Shown: one piece after another, positions 41,330 through 51,085 of the stretch
How the letters are laid out: each line of letters opens with the position of its first letter
Numbering within the stretch: the stretch's first letter is position 1
DNA from: Phytophthora colocasiae
Taxonomy: Eukaryota; Oomycota; Peronosporomycetes; Peronosporales; Peronosporaceae
Assembly: GCA_018806915.1 (NCBI GenBank)
Contig: JAGKQI010000046.1
Span: forward strand, 620,001 to 684,000
Reading direction: 5' to 3'
Length of the DNA: 64,000 bases
Notes under the pieces: generated by a model
Told to the model about the DNA's origin: nothing
What the model saw: only the letters and a program-made list of their open reading frames with translations
The model's database searches: none
Position numbers and translations under genes: made by a program

Positions 41330-42549
41330 GTCTGTCCGCCAATGTGGTATGAGTGTTCTGCAATTGCACAGAGACGCTGTAACCCTGGATAATCTGCCAA
41401 GTGTGTTCGGTACAACTTGGGACGAAGAGACTTATTGGGACGAGGGTCCCTTGAGGTCTGCCCTCTGAGAATACGTAAGGCTCCTGCAATACCTACATAT
41501 GGTAGGCTAACCACTGCGGTCAAGAATTCCACATCCGTGTGAGGGATCTCCAAACGATCTGCGTTTGGTTGGATGAACAATGTGTTCTCGCAAAACGGAA
41601 TGCCGTTGGTTAAGGCTAGGGCCTTGAAGGTACGGAAAATGTCCGCCGGTACACACCGCGTGATCCCGTTAATGACGCACTCTCTGCTGACGTTTGTGTC
41701 GAAAGGAGATGCCTCTGATCGAGCCGTCGTGGAGCGTGTCAAAGGTGGTGACCGTAACGTCGCCGACGTCTGTATGTCAGAACGGGACGGAGGTTCACGA
41801 AGAAATCGGTGTCGCACTATATGTACCACCCGGTTGTAGTCCGCTAGAACCAGAGACCAGCGGGCTACCCATTGATCCCGATAATATTCGGTGAATCCTG
41901 GCATCTCACCAAATTCACATCCTCGTGATGTTGGGTCCGCCGGGTCGACAGTGGCAGGCCACTGAGTCGACTCCGCCGTGAACGATGTTGTAGCGTCCAA
42001 TTCCAAATCCATGACCCAGTTGCACAGACCGTCTGCGGCAACATTGAATCTCCGCGGCACTGCATTCGCTACAGTCACGCCCGTGTGGAGGAATGTCTCC
42101 CGGATTGACCGAATTAGAGGGGCCAGATTTGGAGCGCTGACCCGATATGTCGATAGTGTCAGGGAAATTATCAAAGCTGAATCACCGAAGACGCGTACGA
42201 AACCGTTAGGGCGGTTTGTTGCTAGCCAATGTAATCCAGCAAGAAGCCCGCGTGCTTCCATTTCGTTGTTAGTGCAGTCCCCACGGACTGAGCAAGCCAA
42301 CCACCACGCCGGAATGCCCGGCGAGGTCCAAACGCAACATGCAAACGCTCCTTGTCGATGGGCTCTACGGAACCCACCGTCGAACGCAAGGATGCAAACT
42401 TCCGACGCTGTTGCAGCGTACAAGGGCGCGGTAGAGTAGGTGCACGGCACCGGGAAGACCGACCGAGCTAGGGCTAGCGGTCGGCGACATGGCAAACGAG
42501 GTGAAGTAGAGTCGAAAGTCGATGTTGAATAAAATGTAGACGCCTTCAA
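41278..42549 (-). pseudogene. RNase H domain ORF upstream of RT, about 423 aa
   Basis: Residues about 50-195 are a type I RNase H: Asp in LAFDGGFRRAHRQGAF, Glu in TNNEMEARGLLAGLHWL, Asp in VFGDSALII, and VPRRFNVAADGLCNWVMD with the last Asp. All four catalytic acids are present. It degrades the RNA strand of RNA-DNA hybrids in reverse transcription. There is no ATG. The frame is the same as the end of Gag and is separated from it only by the TGA at 42574, so a Gag-RNase H fusion in the ancestor or readthrough is likely. The second half (about 200 residues) has no domain I recognise and leads into RT. RNase H normally follows RT in such elements. Confidence 0.8.
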
Positions 42550-42573
42550 ACTCTGACTGTCACCTCCGAGGCG

Positions 42574-45287
42574 TCAGTGCTGTAGGTTCGGGTGATCGGT
42601 GGCCAATGCGCCGTATTTGGATGTGACGTACGACGTCACCTCCTCAGGGAGCTGCACCTTCTCGTGAGGGTGCTTGCAAGAACGAAAACTGCAGCCAGTC
42701 TGCGTCTGGCTTCGCAAGCAGATCGCCTTGCCGTTGTGCGTGGGGATCAAGCGCAGGATGTGCGGTGGAACCGGGGATGTAGTTGTCCGTTCCCGACGCT
42801 GTCGATGCGTATTGAGATGGGATCCAGTCGCAGCGGAAGACCCACTGTGTACCCAAGTCCGAATCAGCGCCCGTTCAATGACATGACGCACCATGCGAAT
42901 ATAATCCGGGGAATCATGGGCCATGATGCTACGAGCATCCCTTTCCAGAAGAGAACCATGCCGACCGTCGTTAATGGAGTCGAAAAGCACCGTGAAGACG
43001 TGCGAATACAGGTTAATCACAGCATGCACCAAACTTTCCGGAGCGTCATCATACAGTCCAGCGAGAGAGTCCGTGTGTACCGCGTTGAACACCGAGGCTA
43101 CGGCTCTCGGATACCATTCAACTGCTGCCCCTTGAAGACAGTACAGTGTGGCACGTAGATCTTCCATATTGCGGATGTTCTCGACCGGACTCGTATCTGC
43201 CGAAGCCCATGTCGCTGGGTCGTGCTGCACTGCTCTCCCACCACCAGCATCCGCTGCCGGCGGCAGGAAATGATCCAATTGACGCGTTCCAAAGTTTACC
43301 GCGAACAACATTTTTGCTGTCACTTTCGTGACCCGATACTGACCACGTCTCGTTTCCCTTTGCTGAATTGTTGAGACCCGGTCTTGCCAATTGAGGCGCC
43401 AAAACGATGTTAGTTCAGATTCAATGTACCTACCCGCTGGTCTCGGACCAACTTGAGCCGTCTGATGCACGTTTACTTCAGCTGCGGATGGTCGGAATGC
43501 CGATCCTCCTGTCTGGAACTCAGTCGGCGCGATGAACCGATCCTGGATGCCGTTGTCATATCTCCCCTGGCCCTGTCGAGGTGATGACGAGGGCGTCAAG
43601 TATCGAGTAGACTCCTGTCTCTGGCTACGGCCGTGCTCGAGTTTGGGACTGTCCCAATAGCTATGTGCTGTGGCAACTCCTTCACGGGGGGATGCACGGC
43701 TACGGCCGTCGTCATATCCACTAGACCTGGTGTAGGAGGGGTCCTCGTTCGAATGGAGGCCGCGGGTCGGCGGCCGTTCATGCCTCGGCGTGTGGCTGTG
43801 TTCAGGACGCTGAGGGCGGCCTGATGGGGTCCTGCGGCCGCGTGATCGTGAACGTGACCGGCTACGGGATCGTCTCTCACGAGATAGACGGCTGGAGACC
43901 GGGCTACGGCTGCGGCTCCGCCGTCGGTGATGTCGGTGTGCACCTGAAGATGAGGTGGACCTTGAGGAGCGCTGAGAGGTAATGGCCGAGACGGCTCGGC
44001 CGGCGAGCGTTGACGCAGCAATTGCTCCTGCAGAAGTTGTTGATTCGCCGCTTGTGCAGCAAGCATCTGCTGAGTAGTCTTCGTTAGCTCCAAAATCGCC
44101 GTCAGCACCGCGTCCGCCGCGGGCGGTGCCGTTGGAATCGGCATATCCAGAGCCGCTGTTGTAACCGTTGCTGCCGTCGCCGGCATGGCCGGATTCTCAG
44201 ACATCGCCGCCCCCGAAACGTCCGACGGTTCGGGGCGGGGTTGCGCCAGTGGAGTTGCCTGAAAGGTGCTCAGCTGAATGATCTGAAACGACAGAGGAAG
44301 AGGCCGTCCCTTCGAGAGCCCCGTGGCTAAGATCGTCGAAGGAGACTCCTCGTCGCTGTCGACGTCCATGTACATACGTGTCGAGGGTTTGGGAGGTCCC
44401 AAGAACTGCTTAGCATACTGCAATGGCGTTATGGTAATGGCCCGGCCAAACTCCGTCACCACAGCAATCGGCTCCGAGCCGAAGTCCACTGTAGTGTCCG
44501 ATCCTGCTGGTACGAACGTGTCCTTGAGTAGTTTCTGTAGCTCTGCTTCGGGAATGTCCGGCACCGCTAGTTCCTTCCATCGCGAACGAAAGCGACGCGC
44601 AAGTTGGTTGGGCCTGGAGTTAATAGGAACTCCATGACACCAGCCGACCATAAACTCGTCTCTCTCCACTCGAGCTTGCCATGCGGCATCACATGGGATC
44701 AATACGTACACCGGACTCTCTGTAGCCCGATGCCGTATCTCCACGAAGCATACGAAACGACTTGCCGGTTGGAGCACGGCCCCGGTGGCCGTACGGAATG
44801 ATAGGGATCGTGTAGTACGGTATAGAACAATCTGTCCGAGGGCGTGGGCGCCCAGCTGCACTTCCACGTAATGGCGAGGGCCACTGTCTTCCTCGGCTAC
44901 AAAGCACGTGTGAAAGCGCACGAACCGGTATAGCATCAACAGGGGACGCTCGGTAATCTCGTCTCGTAGGTTCTCGTCCGGGCGAGTCAGGCGCGTGTAG
45001 GGAATAAGCACGTCGGTCTCAGCCAATCTGTTGAGCCCCGCCGGGCGCGGGGGGCATGTGTCGAATTCGCTCGGGTAGAAGATGAGCTCGCACATCCAGC
45101 CAGGTCTCCGAGAAGAGTCGTCCACGATGAAGTCACACGCGGTATCCGGCGTGATATGGCGTGGCTCACGTAGGCGGACGTAAATGGGCCCGTCCCATGA
45201 GCCGTCCGACAGCTCGTGGGGGCACTCCAGGCGTACGATAGCCTGACGCAGACTGTCTGCGCGCGACACCGACGCTGGGGGGTTCAT
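42574..45287 (-). pseudogene. Gag-like protein of the YR retrotransposon, one frameshift (about 904 codons)
   Basis: ATG at 45287, directly inside A1. The N-terminal 330 residues form an unrecognised domain (CPHELSDGSWDGPIYVRLRE...). A helical Gln/Leu region follows (LELTKTTQQMLAAQAANQQL). Around 43980 the meaningful frame changes: the second frame continues as an Arg/Ser-rich segment (RSRSRSP, RRSRSRSRSRSR) and a capsid-like C-terminal part that ends with a CCCH-like finger (CLRSQTQTGC...CKHPH, about 42710-42660). The first frame stays open to 43596 but is low-information. Such Arg/Ser and Cys/His features suit nucleic-acid binding. Confidence 0.75.
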
Positions 45288-45464
45288 TTTCGCGGGAGCC
45301 CGGCTCCTTTCTCCGAGGACTATGTGTCCAGGACTATGTGTCCTTCCTTGCGCTGGAACACTTGCTGTTCAGCCAGCGAACTCGCGAATGCCGTGAGTTT
45401 CGCCTTTCTTCGGAAACATCCGGTTCGCTTCGCCGCCTAACCGGTTCACCGAACCGTGCACTTT
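45288..45464. repeat. A1 repeat (177 bp), 5' end of the YR element
   Basis: Direct repeat of A2. It forms the leader in front of the Gag ATG. Beyond its outer end lies AT-rich MULE-like sequence. Confidence 0.85.
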
Positions 45465-45473
45465 TTTTAAGTA

Positions 45474-45553
45474 CTTGGTATGTTATTTTTATTTTATAAG
45501 TATTTGGCCTATTATTTTTATTTTTCGAATATATTGGTATATACTTTTTATTA
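45474..45553. repeat. Solitary MULE-type AT-rich terminus
   Basis: TTGGTATGTTATTTTTATTT ... TTGGTATATACTTTTTATTATCC resembles the right end of MULE copy A (50845-50924) in the same orientation. No transposase is next to it, so it is a relic end or a MITE-like derivative. Confidence 0.6.
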
Positions 45554-46283
45554 TCCTATATTATTAACCCTTCAACCCCCATATGTTGGAGCCATCAACA
45601 TAATGGGTGTATAGCTCTTGAAAACATAACCACTGCATCTATATGCATGTTAGAGGCTCCAATATATTCGAATTTAGACTACATATTTGTATTGAAAGTA
45701 GATCAATACTAAAAATAAGTGGAAAAACTGTGAGAGAGAAGTGACGATGCACATAGGTAGGTCGAATCGAAAGGAGAAAATCTACACAAACGGACAAAGG
45801 CAGAACATTATCTGATCTGTAACGAAATACGGTGTTGTTTCCTTGTTATGTACACATTACTTTGCAAAGCTCTTTCTAATTCGTTAACAATGAACATAAA
45901 TTCATGTCAATACATTTCCCTTTAGACTGTGCCCCCTCTAAGCGCATCACTGGCCTTGATTGTTCTCACAAGCAGGGCCCATTCTGCACATATCATGATT
46001 TAGATTGATGGGAATAACACTACTAGTGCTGCTACTTTTGAGGAAATTATTTCAAGTGCATTATATTTTACTGTAACCTAGTGACCTTTGCATGGCTGTC
46101 ATATACGTCGTCTTTAGCTTGATCGTGCGCGTAAATCAAAGCATGTCTAGCTACAGCCATATTTCTATAATCATGCGTAAATAGTAGTTACATACGTGAG
46201 GTGAGTAAGCAAGTGATGTGTTCCTTATACGCACTCTTTGTACGACTGAGGCATGCATTTTCTGAACTTGTGTTCGTGCAAAA
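45554..46283. other. Intergenic, no gene recognised
   Basis: AT-rich with no convincing ORF. TTAACCCTTCAACCCCC at 45566 again resembles a piggyBac-like end (TTAA plus CCC), but no partner was found. Confidence 0.35.
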
Positions 46284-46487
46284 GGGATAATAAAAATAAT
46301 ATACCAAACAATAATATAATAATAATAATAATAATAAAACACCAAATACATTAAAAATAATCCATGTAAAGGCAAAGGACCATATGGAAGGAGAGCCGGA
46401 ATTTACTTCAACACGCATTGGCCTAGTGCGATATGGCCGGTTTGATGACTGAATGGCCACTGGAACGATCCTTGCAAGCGTCATTAT

Positions 46488-46943
46488 TTAATTGTCCCTA
46501 TGAAACTGTCCCAAGTCCCGACGATATGAAAGACCCCTTGCCACACGACATAGAAGTGCTAACGCGACCGATTGTGTGAAGAGTGGAGCTTGATTGGTCG
46601 CCAGTACACTTCGTGCTTCGAGCCGGACACGCAACGGATAGGTCTTCGAGTGTAATAAGACTCCATAAGATGATATCGCTTCCGTGACCAGGTGTACAGA
46701 GATCAACCGCCCACTATGAGACGTAGCAGAGAGCTGAGAAAAACGCCTTTTGTTCACTGGAATTTTAGGCTTTTGCCATGTGTTATTAGGATCCTCCCTG
46801 GCGTTTTCCATGTCTCCACATTCCCAGTCTTCATCTTTCAGCGCAATACTCACGGTAAAAAAAGAGTGGAGAGCGACGATGACCAGTCGCGGGTGAGCTT
46901 CTTCGATAAATAAAGCTACACTTGCAAACAAGACATCGTTCAA
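46488..46943 (-). CDS. Hypothetical ORF, 151 aa, not recognised
   Basis: This ORF points away from the MULE transposase and begins 26 bp from its start. No signal peptide, transmembrane segment or known motif is clear, and the composition is mixed. It may be a second MULE-borne ORF or simply chance. Nothing in the sequence supports a function. Confidence 0.2.
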   Translation of the reverse strand: MNDVLFASVALFIEEAHPRLVIVALHSFFTVSIALKDEDWECGDMENAREDPNNTWQKPKIPVNKRRFSQLSATSHSGRLISVHLVTEAISSYGVLLHSKTYPLRVRLEARSVLATNQAPLFTQSVALALLCRVARGLSYRRDLGQFHRDN

Positions 46944-46968
46944 GCCGTGATCCGATACAACAGCACCA

Positions 46969-48582
46969 TGAATAGACCGTTTCGTGTGATTTCAAGCGAC
47001 AAAAGGCGTTACAAGGCCACATGCACGAAAGAAGGTTGCGAGTTTGTGGTGCAGTTCGCGTTTTCGAAGACGTTCCATCCGCCCTAGAAGTTCTTCCGGC
47101 ATTCCTGGGCGCTGTCTAAGACCACCAAGTCGTCACGCCGTGAAGCAACTGGGAAGCAGATCGCATTAAACCCCATGGTGCGCGAGATGCTAATAGTGAC
47201 GGGTAGGGCATTGCGCCCTGTTGCTATTCAGCAAAAGCTGAAGATGGCTGGAATTACAGCTTCAGATATGAATTGTGTGCATGCGCTTCGACGTCTACAT
47301 CTTGAGTTTTTCGGCAGTGACGCTGACTAATACACGCTTCTTCCCTCTTCCTCGACGAACTGAACCGCCGCGGCCACAAGACCAGTATCGAACTCACGGG
47401 TGGAGTTTTCAAGCGTGCATGGATTGCCTTTAGAGATAGAATCGAAGCTTATACACCTTACCATGAGCGTGGGATGGCTGTAGATGGCACCTCCCTAAAA
47501 ACGTCCATTGGTGGTGTCTTGCTGGTTGCGTGCTTTCGTAACGGAAATAACGAGATTCAAATTGTTGGTGTTGGTGTTGTTGCAGTGGAGAATGAAGACA
47601 ATTGGACATGGTTCTTAGCTAATCTGCTTTCACACCTCCGGCCATCACCCGCATTCCTGATTTCAGACCGCGACAAGGGCCTAGTCAATGCAACAAAGGC
47701 AACAGCACCAGATATCCTATACTTCTATTGCTTCCGGCACCTGATGGAAAACTTTAACAAGAAATTCAAGTCAAAGCAGTTGAAGGCGCTAGCGTGGGCA
47801 GTGGCGCGTGCGCGGACAGTACTGGAGTATGACAGAGCGACTGCAATGAATGCGAGCGCAACCAAGTGGCTACAGGAGATAGGAAAGGAAAAGTGGGCTA
47901 CCGCTTACAGTCCGTGTACCCGGATCAACACTCTGACTTCGAATAACGTGGAATCAGTTAACGGCGCACTGAAGGGTATTCGCAGTCTTTCGATCCTGGA
48001 CTGTCTTATGGAGATCGAACGTTATGTGGCAAGAAAGTGGATGGAGAATACGAATTAGGCGGATACCTGGAGTGAGTTGACACGTTACGCGTCGCGCAGA
48101 GCAGACAAGGTGCTTGAAGGTACCGTCAGCGGTTCCATCGAAGCAAACTCCACCACAAGCTATGTTGTGGAAATCATACATGGACTTCGAAGTATCCCTC
48201 TCAAGTTTGCACTTTAACTATGTGCTTGTGTAGATACTTCGAGGACGCAGGTGCTCCATCTGTTCACGCTCTGATTGCACTGAAGCACGCCGGTAGACTG
48301 AAGGAGATGACAAGATTCTATCGCGGTTCATGGAAAACGCCAGTCTTCCGAGAAGCCTATGCGGAGCGAGCGCGGACTACCATCCTGCCCCTGGTGCTCA
48401 AGGCTGCGCTTACTCGCGGCGAATGCAGGGCCCCCGGATTTCCAAATAAACGTGGTCGCCCAAAGAAGAAGCGCATTCCGTCACAGCAGGCAACAGAATC
48501 TCTGAGAAAGCAAATTCGGCGGTGCGGAGTATGCAAGCAAGTTGGCCACAACCGGAAGGGCTGCAGCAGTCACCCGTCCTAA
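46969..48582 (+). pseudogene. MULE transposase, several lesions
   Basis: ATG near 46969 (MNRPFRVISSDKRRY) with a FLYWCH/WRKY-type zinc segment (YKATCTKEGCEFVVQF). In-frame TAG near 47084, frameshift near 47335, then the DDE region (MAVDGTSLKTSIGG, LISDRDKGLVNATKA, HLMENFNKKF). A further TAG at 48056 is followed by frame changes, a SWIM-like CLCRYFEDAGAPSVHALIAL and the CCHC knuckle (CGVCKQVGHNRKGC) to the stop at 48582. Domain order and about 530 codons are normal for a MULE transposase of this type. Confidence 0.85.
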
Positions 48583-48637
48583 ACGCCCTTGCTGACCAGC
48601 ATTTGCATGATGCATGTGTAGAGGTTTTTCTCCTTAA

Positions 48638-50830
48638 CCCAATTAACGCGGGAAATTGTTCTGTATTATACAGATTAAGAGAATGACTTAGTTTAATTAT
48701 TGCTGGACGATCGCAACAATTTATCTGTTAGAAGCCCTTCCAGTGCTAGACACTGCGAAGTGTCGCAAAAATGCTGCGTGTGTGAACAAGGCAGTGACAA
48801 TGTATCCGTCACATGGAAAATATGACGATTGCAATTGGGCAGATTAGCATATGGTATGATGGGCAACACTCTTTATTTTAATCTCCTTCCTAACACGTTC
48901 GGCTGTCTCCAAACAGGCCGCGTCGCTTTAGTGGTGGTGGGCGCTTTGCCACCTTCGCGCTCACCAACTTTTCGACCAGTTCTGGACTTAGAGAGAAGTA
49001 GTAGGATGGAACTGGTCGAAAAGTTGGTGAGATCAAAGGAGGTTTGTTCAGCACTGTATTTACTTACTCACTGCATTCTGCGTCACTAACCTCTGTCCGC
49101 TTGCGTTTCCGCAGGCGAATCCTTCCCCGTAGGTGCGCAGGAATCGCGGCCCCACTACCCCATGCACCGTGCCATATTTGGCTGCAAGTCAACGTGTTAC
49201 CTGCTTCTGGGCGCCAAACCGTATTTCACAAAGGAATGTACCCTTGGAGAGCCTCGGTACACTCCCGGCACTAGAATCTGGTCTCGAAGCTCTTCACTTT
49301 GGGTGGGCCATTGACAAGTGCCATGTCCACAAACGCAAAAAATAGTTGTCGGTTGTATTTCTTGAATGCAACGCAGCGCTGTATAGAATACCGTTGGAGA
49401 CGGATTTGGTCGTGTGTATCTACACCACCCATGCCAGAATGGTAGTCTGCGATCAACTGCGGGCAAGGGACCTGCGTGAGAGCTCCTGTCTTTTTGTCTT
49501 TCCTCGTCACGCAAGTCTGTGGAGCATCCTGTCGAAATTAGATGCACGGGACTTGAGTCCATCCAGGCTGTGGCTACAAGTGCTGGATACTGTCTACCAT
49601 ACTTTGTCCAACTTCAAATCAGCTACACGCATAAGAATACAGAATATGTTAGAGCATGGCTAAACGTATTCTGTAGAAGACAGATTTACCGCAATGGTTT
49701 TGATCAAAGATTTCCCACTCGAGCCCTCTCATTTCATCATCATCTTGCTGGAAATTCTCGCCTTCATCTTCATACTCTGAATCGGATTCTACATCGTCCA
49801 CGAATTCCTCAAGCTCGGGATCGGTATCGTTGAAAGCAGAGTCTCCCTCTTCCGACTCATCACTGACTGAGAAGCTATCAGGCACAACGTTGACGTCATC
49901 CGGTGCAAGAGTAGGGAACGGGTTCTCAGCACGCATTGCATCCATGAAGTTGTCACGATCAAATGCATCCAAATCGTCTGGTTCGTCACCCGTCTTGGCC
50001 TCGTCGCTAGCATCGTTCCCGGAATCGGAATCCACCGAAGCAATATCAACGCCGCGTTGTTCTGTATCCACCCGATCACCGCCGTCAGACACACCACCTT
50101 GTTCTGTATCCACCCGATCACCGCAAACAGACCCAGCAACTTGTCCCGTACTTGCCTCATGTCCGGCTCGGGGAGTTGGTATTTGCAGCTGCGCCGTCGC
50201 GTACGCCGCTAGTTTCCCCGTTGGCGGCTGTCCAACTCGTAATGTTAGCTCAGAGGAGGTCGGTGGCACTATACCCGAACAACTGGCCTACTGCCATAGA
50301 CTTTTTGCTCCTAGAAGTAGTGAATATTAGTACCAGCAATGCCTTATCTGCATACCAAGCATCTTACCGACAAAGTAGTCCACATTGGCCCGATCCTTGC
50401 GAAGCCTCCCCTTCACGCCAGGCTTCACATACGTGTAGCCAACATTCAGCCCTGTGGGCTGTCTTGCCTTCCAGTCGTCCTTCACCAGGCGACTCCACAG
50501 CTTCTTGAACTTCTTCGCGTCTACGTAGTCCAGCGCATCCATCGTCTCGAAAATAAGTGGCAGTTGAGGACAGGGGGGAGGGGGGAGAGAAACTAGTTCG
50601 TAACTGTATTTTCAAACCTCTTTGCCGTTTATATTGTATTTTCTATGGCTGTCTGAAAATACTCGTCTATCTCACCAGCACCGATCCCAATGATAAAACC
50701 CCCCACCCCCACCCATACAAAATCACATATGCGGGGAATTCTTGTCAACCTTCCCGCGTGTAAGCTCGCGGAATATTTACACCTGCAATATCGCTTAATC
50801 TGTCGAATACAGAATTCCGCGTTAATTGGG
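48638..50830 (-). mobile_element. piggyBac element (2193 bp), TTAA target site
   Basis: Flanked by TTAA at 48634-48637 and 50831-50834. The inverted termini begin CCCAATTAACGCGG on both sides and stay similar for about 40 bp. The pre-insertion sequence is preserved in MULE copy B (32794-32797), which proves the borders. The transposase inside lacks its catalytic middle. Confidence 0.93.
49271..50542 (-). pseudogene. piggyBac transposase, internally deleted
   Basis: The N-terminal piece starts at 50542 (MDALDYVDAKKFKKLWSRL, YVKPGVKGRLRKD). A possible intron (GTAAGATGC...CTTCTAG, about 50358-50305) leads to an acidic Asp/Glu-rich region ending near 49649, with one TAG. The C-terminal DDE_Tnp_1_7 end is at 49510-49271 (QLIADYHSGMGGVDTHDQIR, KKYNRQLFFAFVDMALVN), preceded in another frame by WMDSSPVHLISTGCS. 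The segment that should carry the first two catalytic Asp residues is gone, so the protein would be inactive. Confidence 0.85.
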
Positions 50831-51019
50831 TTAATTGGGTTTTCCTGCTTGGTATATTATTTTTATTTTGTAAGTATTTGGTATATTATTTTTATAATAT
50901 ATTGGTATATATTTTTATTATCCCTTATTATGAATAAATAATATTGTTTTTGAATTAAATTTATTTTGGAAAATACTGGTATTTTTTGTAATTATCCCAA
51001 TTAAATAAAATACAATAAT

Positions 51020-51085
51020 AGTGTCTTTTTTACCTCTTACAATAAGTGAGTTCAATCTTCTCTTCTTGGCCAGTCAGTTCCCACC
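51020..51085 (+). promoter_or_regulatory. Likely core promoter and leader of exportin-T
   Basis: GTTCAATCTTCTCTTC lies about 25-40 bp before the ATG. A C/T-rich initiator near the ATG is common in oomycete genes. The start codon context CCCACCATGGCC is close to an ideal Kozak site. No TATA box is needed in this promoter type. The assignment rests on pattern only. Confidence 0.35.

Larger units (their letters stand above)
33420..45464 (-). mobile_element. Tyrosine-recombinase (DIRS/PAT/Ngaro-type) retrotransposon with the Copia insertion
   Basis: Reading the minus strand: A1 repeat (45464-45288), gag, RNase H, RT, tyrosine recombinase, B1 (38738-38668), A2 (38667-38491), then after the Copia element B2 (33490-33420). 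A1 and A2 are 177-bp direct repeats and B1/B2 are 71-bp direct repeats. About 145 bp of non-Copia sequence lies between A2 and B2. Split direct repeats plus a YR are the mark of PAT/Ngaro-like elements, which integrate as circles and make no target duplication. Several stops and frame changes make this copy inactive. Inclusion of B2 depends on the repeat interpretation. Confidence 0.75.
46284..50924 (+). mobile_element. MULE copy A (Mutator-like), with nested piggyBac
   Basis: The left end starts GGGATAATAAAAATAAT and the right end finishes TTTTTATTATCCC. The two are inverted, AT-rich, about 80 bp long and only roughly matching. A MULE transposase pseudogene lies between them and a piggyBac element has split the 3' non-coding part. 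I found no 8-10-bp target duplication outside these ends, so the exact borders are tentative. The right end is about 160 bp upstream of the exportin-T start codon. Confidence 0.65.

Noticed and set aside
42574..45287. Plus-strand ORFs opposite the YR-element Gag
   Set aside because: They are shorter, lack motifs and conflict with the minus-strand domain order.
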